Shown one piece after another: positions 30,311 through 33,736 of a DNA stretch of 33,736 nt. This stretch comes from Cristatella mucedo (lineage: Eukaryota > Bryozoa > Phylactolaemata > Cristatellidae). The notes beneath the pieces were generated by a model, which did not search any database, was not told the DNA's origin, and was given only the letters and a program-made list of their open reading frames with translations. The stretch is taken from the NCBI GenBank assembly GCA_009760855.2, contig WPIO01000513.1, positions 1-33,736 of the forward strand, in the 5' to 3' direction. The position numbers and the translations under genes are program-made. Numbering within the stretch: position 1 is the stretch's first letter; the number at the start of each line of letters is the position of its first letter.

Positions 30311-30431
30311 GGCTCAGCTTTACGTACGGGATTTTGGAGCTGAGCCTTCAATTGACCGTTACAGAGGTTGATGAGAGCTGCTATAACTGTCAGTGCTGAA
30401 ATTCGCAAATAAAACGAAGCATATGTAAAGC

Positions 30432-30535
30432 ATCACAGTGGCTCAGTAGGTAAGGCGGTTGCTTTTCACGACCTCGGCCTCGAGGTCGTGGGTTCGATTT
30501 CTTTGGTGGGGTTAAATCAGCTAGTATTTTTTTTT
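30432..30535 (+). mobile_element. tRNA-derived SINE, family A, copy 7 (internally deleted)
   Basis: Box A-like gtggctcagtaggtaaggcg, an exact palindrome at 30467-30490 (CACGACCTCG/CGAGGTCGTG), box B gggttcgatttc, then a direct jump from ggtgggg to the end gttaaatcagctag and a T run. The middle of the body is absent. The head is the best tRNA-like one in the set. Confidence 0.88.
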
Positions 30536-30639
30536 ATCACAGAAGATAGATTAAGTTGAAGAATAGTTTGGGACATAGGTACCAAAAGCAGTGGTAGAGG
30601 GCAGCTTTTAAGAGATTATAAGGCCCGTAGCTGACTCAC

Positions 30640-31130
30640 ATCGAGGTCACTGTAGCACTATAAAAGAAATACATATCTTTCTGGGCATTATGCAAATGCT
30701 GTAAAGGAAGCATTTCAATCTGGTAGTGAATGCATGCACAGTATCAGCAGGGATTAGTCCATAACAAAAATTCACAGGGACTCTCGGGCGAATGGTGTGA
30801 GGAACAAGTGGGCTGGCAGCTTCTTTTAAAATGCATCTAGTCAGGTGCTGTCTTGCCGTCAGTCAGGAGTGACTTCCAGACTTCGGTAGCATACGAACGA
30901 AGGGTGCGGGTCTCCAAAGGATTTGAGGTTGAGACGCAGCTAATCGACTTGAGCAAGAAGAGTGGGTGGTATGATGCCTAATCTGATTAGAAAGTAGGTT
31001 AGTTGAGCTGCAGGAAGAGAATGAAGGGACCCTAAAGACGAGTGACGGTAGTTCGAAGTCGACGAGCTGCTTGTTATCTGGCAGTTTTTGTCAAACAGCA
31101 AGTGCAGGTTTAAGCCAAAGGGCATTGGCC
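30640..31130 (-). mobile_element. Degenerate LINE C-terminus and 3' UTR, antisense
   Basis: On the minus strand: LLFDKNCQITSSSSTSNYR, SSLGSLHSLPAAQLTY, HHTT-like and QPQILWRPAPFVRMLPK blocks in shifting frames, then a UTR with words of the ATT-tailed family (gacccactaa is lost; gcatgcattcac kept) and agcatttgcataatgcc at the end. Old and heavily mutated. Confidence 0.65.
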
Positions 31131-31666
31131 CTAATGTCGTTAAAGTTTACATATTTGAGATTTTGCTACTGTATGAGCTGTATAATTACACATGCCTTCC
31201 AAGTGACGTCGGCTTTGCCTCCCTATATTGAAAGTTTCCAAGTGCATGTTTTTTCTTGTAGGTATCCTACTGGTAGCAAATGTTATTCGTGGAAGGAATA
31301 TTATGTATAGTATTGAATCATATCGTGTAATGTGACAGAAATGCAGCCCCTAACACTCTCAGTAATGCCAAGTAGGTAGCGGTCATCTGACATACCCCTA
31401 TCATTAAAGTTAAAGATTAGCTGATTAAAAAACTTTGTTCATGTAGCCCTAAGATATCCTTAACGGCTATCTTCATTGCTAGCATTAGGAAACGTTGTCG
31501 TGGCTCTAGCATTCGAGGACTTTAGCATTGCAGGTTTTTCTGTATTATACCTTTCTCTATTAAATAAACTCGTGATTTAAAAATTTTGGAGTTGTGAAGG
31601 TTTCTTGGTCATGTGGTCGATATTGACGGTACATGTTTGTACAATGTGCTGTACTGATATTTACAG
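31131..31666. other. Unassigned, intron-like
   Basis: A partial antisense-free echo of the SINE body (gattaaaaaactttg, ccttaacggctatcttcattgc near 31421-31480) is visible. It has no tRNA head. Otherwise nothing. Confidence 0.35.
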
Positions 31667-31792
31667 TCTTGAAATTCATCAGAGACCAATTTAAAAATCA
31701 AGATGATCAAACATCAACGATTTCCATCAGTGCAAACAGTGAAGCGGATGTCACCAGCAAAGATAAATGTCCACATTTAATGATTTCGTTAG
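31667..31792 (+). CDS. Candidate third exon of the unrecognised gene
   Basis: A 126-nt segment lies between tactgatatttacag and GTAAGTAT, the best donor in the window. It is open and phase 1 at both ends, so it can follow 25391-25711 directly. The peptide runs LKFIRDQFKNQDDQTSTISI, then SANSEADVTSKDKCPHLMIS. It is polar and Ser/Thr/Asp-rich; no family recognised. The unspliced frame runs on to 31872 through YHCLACKRTF, which only superficially resembles a zinc finger. Confidence rests on splice words and phase. Confidence 0.4.
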
Positions 31793-33736
31793 GTAAGTAT
31801 CACTGTCTTGCATGTAAAAGAACGTTCCGGCTGTTTTCTCATTATATAGGTCTAGCTTCCCAATTGTTTTGAATTGAGTGACAGAGTTGAAGATAGAAGC
31901 GTGAGTATGACCTTGCAGTAAGGATACTTGACCATGGTATGTCCAACGGTAGTAGGAGTTATGTGCCCGACCAAATGGGAATTACCTCCTCAAAGCACAT
32001 TTATTGATATTGTACAAAGACCAATAGAACGAATCGCATGAAAAGTGCCACAAAGAAAAACGGTAACATAAGCTATCGTTTGATGTAACATAGCTGCCTT
32101 GTTGACCTTCTGATGACCTGTAAAAGTCAAGGTCACATATATCACTGAGGCTCAGCCAAATACGGCTTTATCATCATATCAACAGATTCAATACCAGTCC
32201 CTCAAGGAATGTGGACAAAACCCCAAAAGATGCAGGATACTCGGCTCTTATGTTCCCCACAACACGAACAAAATATAAACGAATAATTCGATATCTCAAA
32301 CTGTTGACCTCACACCACGAACAAAATATAAAAAAAAATATTTCCTGTCGATCGGCCGAGTATCGACGAAGCTGTAGAATTGATGAGGTACAAAGTACCA
32401 CTCCTGGGAAAGCACTCAGAGAAGCCAACTTGCTGTCAAAGCATGTAGGCCATAGAAACCAAGACTGTTACTATGTTTGTCGCCATACAACTTGGAAGCA
32501 CATACTTACGAACGTATATTTCAAGTTTCACGTTGATCGGGTCACTATTTGCGTACCTGTGACAATTTTTACGACATGAGTGAAAGGATGTCAACGGCTT
32601 AGCAGATATGACATCAGTGACAACAGGCATTTGACTGTCGTTTGCAGGTAAAGTGAGAACCTCAAGCTAAACCAAGCGACACCACTAGGAAAAGCTATGC
32701 ATTGCACAAACAATTCAATAAATAGACAAATAAGGATCTTAGAAATAGGCCAACCTAACAAGACCCTTATATAGCATAAGCAGCACTTATCCACGACAGG
32801 TCTCATTCAGCCGGCCTTCAAACCAAGCTACAGCCGGGTGGCACACACTGCGTTAGCCAATTCAGATATCAAACTATACACGACATAAATGAGAATTTGA
32901 AATCACATTAATTTCCTTGAATAGAATTAAATTAACAATTTCCAGTGAACGACAAGCTAGTTCCATACAAGTCACCAGGCTGACCGGCGGCCGGACTAAC
33001 TACCACTCACGGTCGTTCTCTCGTGTGTTATGGCCGGTACAGGAACCGGATCGGCTGTCCCACGAGTCAGTAAGTGCAGTGGTAATGAACTCCTTAGTTA
33101 CGGTGGCCCCGGCTGCTGTAAATTCTCAATATATTATCCCTAACGATAGTCTACTTGCCGAACAATAATCACTTCCGGTTTTTGAGCCGATGTAAACATA
33201 CCAACGTAAAGATGTTTTTGCCAAGTAAATATGGAGTGGGCCTTGGAATGCCGTTAGCAGTCGGTTGCTATGAGCTGGGGGGGGGGGCGAGGCTGGACTA
33301 TGCCCGGTTGATAGGGTTTATGCTTTTATGATCTTGTTATACTACCATTCGGACGTTGGATCTCGAGGGGGCAAGTCATTTTTGTCAATGTAATGTTTTA
33401 TTATTTTTCAAAGTTATTTTCTCGGGTCAATTTAGGGCTGACTAGCTTATATTCGCAGAGTTCACCATAAAACCGAAGTTCGGGCTCTGTTATTTTTCAA
33501 AGAAAATTATCTTGTTGAGCTAGATGTACTACTTCCGGTTTAAATAGGTCTTTAAAGTGATTTTATTGACCATGTTCCAGTCATCTGACAATCACCAAAA
33601 TTTGGGTTTACAATTATAACAAGTTTATCTTTTAATATGCAAATTTCAAAGAACCACAAATTATTGACCATTTTTTCATACTTTGCCCCCACCCATTGGT
33701 TGGCTAAAGAACTTTCAATAAATAAATCGTTCAATT
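31793..33736. other. Unassigned tail of the window
   Basis: No gene recognised. A 17-bp direct repeat (cacgaacaaaatataaa) lies at 32263-32279 and 32316-32332. A G run occurs near 33278-33288. The 122-codon frame at 32211-32579 spans the direct repeat and has no domain. The word acttccggttt occurs near 33171 and 33531. Confidence 0.4.

Noticed and set aside
31793-31872. Zinc-finger-like YHCLACKRTF continuation
   Set aside because: It lies past a consensus donor (GTAAGTAT), contains only one finger-like half, and stops soon after.
32263-32332. 17-bp direct repeat as target-site duplication
   Set aside because: The 36 bases between the copies show no element structure, and the repeat is A-rich.

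Overview
This window looks like intron-rich, repeat-dense genomic DNA of an invertebrate metazoan. The evidence is many 5'-truncated CR1/L2-type LINEs, tRNA-derived SINEs, a Ty3/gypsy remnant, a hAT transposase remnant, CA/TG microsatellites, and isolated exon-sized open segments with good splice signals. There is no bacterial-style gene packing, no operon and no intact long gene. The phylum cannot be fixed from the sequence alone.

The dominant structure is a very large inverted repeat. Bases 1-3830 are repeated in reverse complement at 20873-24706, with about 17 kb of unrelated spacer between the arms. The left arm runs off the start of the window, so its true length is unknown. The arms are almost identical; I see about five small length differences and one 3-base cluster. 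Each arm carries an old LINE 3' end, two tRNA-derived SINEs, a perfect 13-bp hairpin, and two exon-like segments in opposite orientations. One segment is an 84-nt protein-kinase exon that reads like the CaMKII catalytic-loop exon but has HRDPK instead of HRDLK. The other is an 82-nt segment starting at an ATG and ending at a splice donor.

The spacer (3831-20872) is mostly retroelement debris. From left to right it holds a LINE endonuclease fragment (3831-4750), an antisense LINE tail with a 26-bp minisatellite (5647-5933), several sense LINE 3' ends (7027-11450), and a GC-rich block of 15-bp and 18-bp repeats (12260-12905). It continues with a LINE reverse-transcriptase fragment joined to an internally deleted gypsy element with a 159-bp LTR (13990-16681), then three antisense LINE remnants (18392-20872). 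SINEs are scattered between them.

Right of the inverted repeat (24707-33736) the DNA is mostly unique. It carries two exon-like segments (25391-25711 and 31667-31792). Their reading phases fit each other and also fit the 82-nt segment in the right arm. One reading is that a single unrecognised gene runs rightward from 22367, that the right arm is the native locus, and that the left arm is the inverted duplicate. A hAT transposase fragment (about 29165-29735, minus) and two degraded LINE ends lie in what would be its second intron. Nothing in the window is a complete, demonstrably functional gene.
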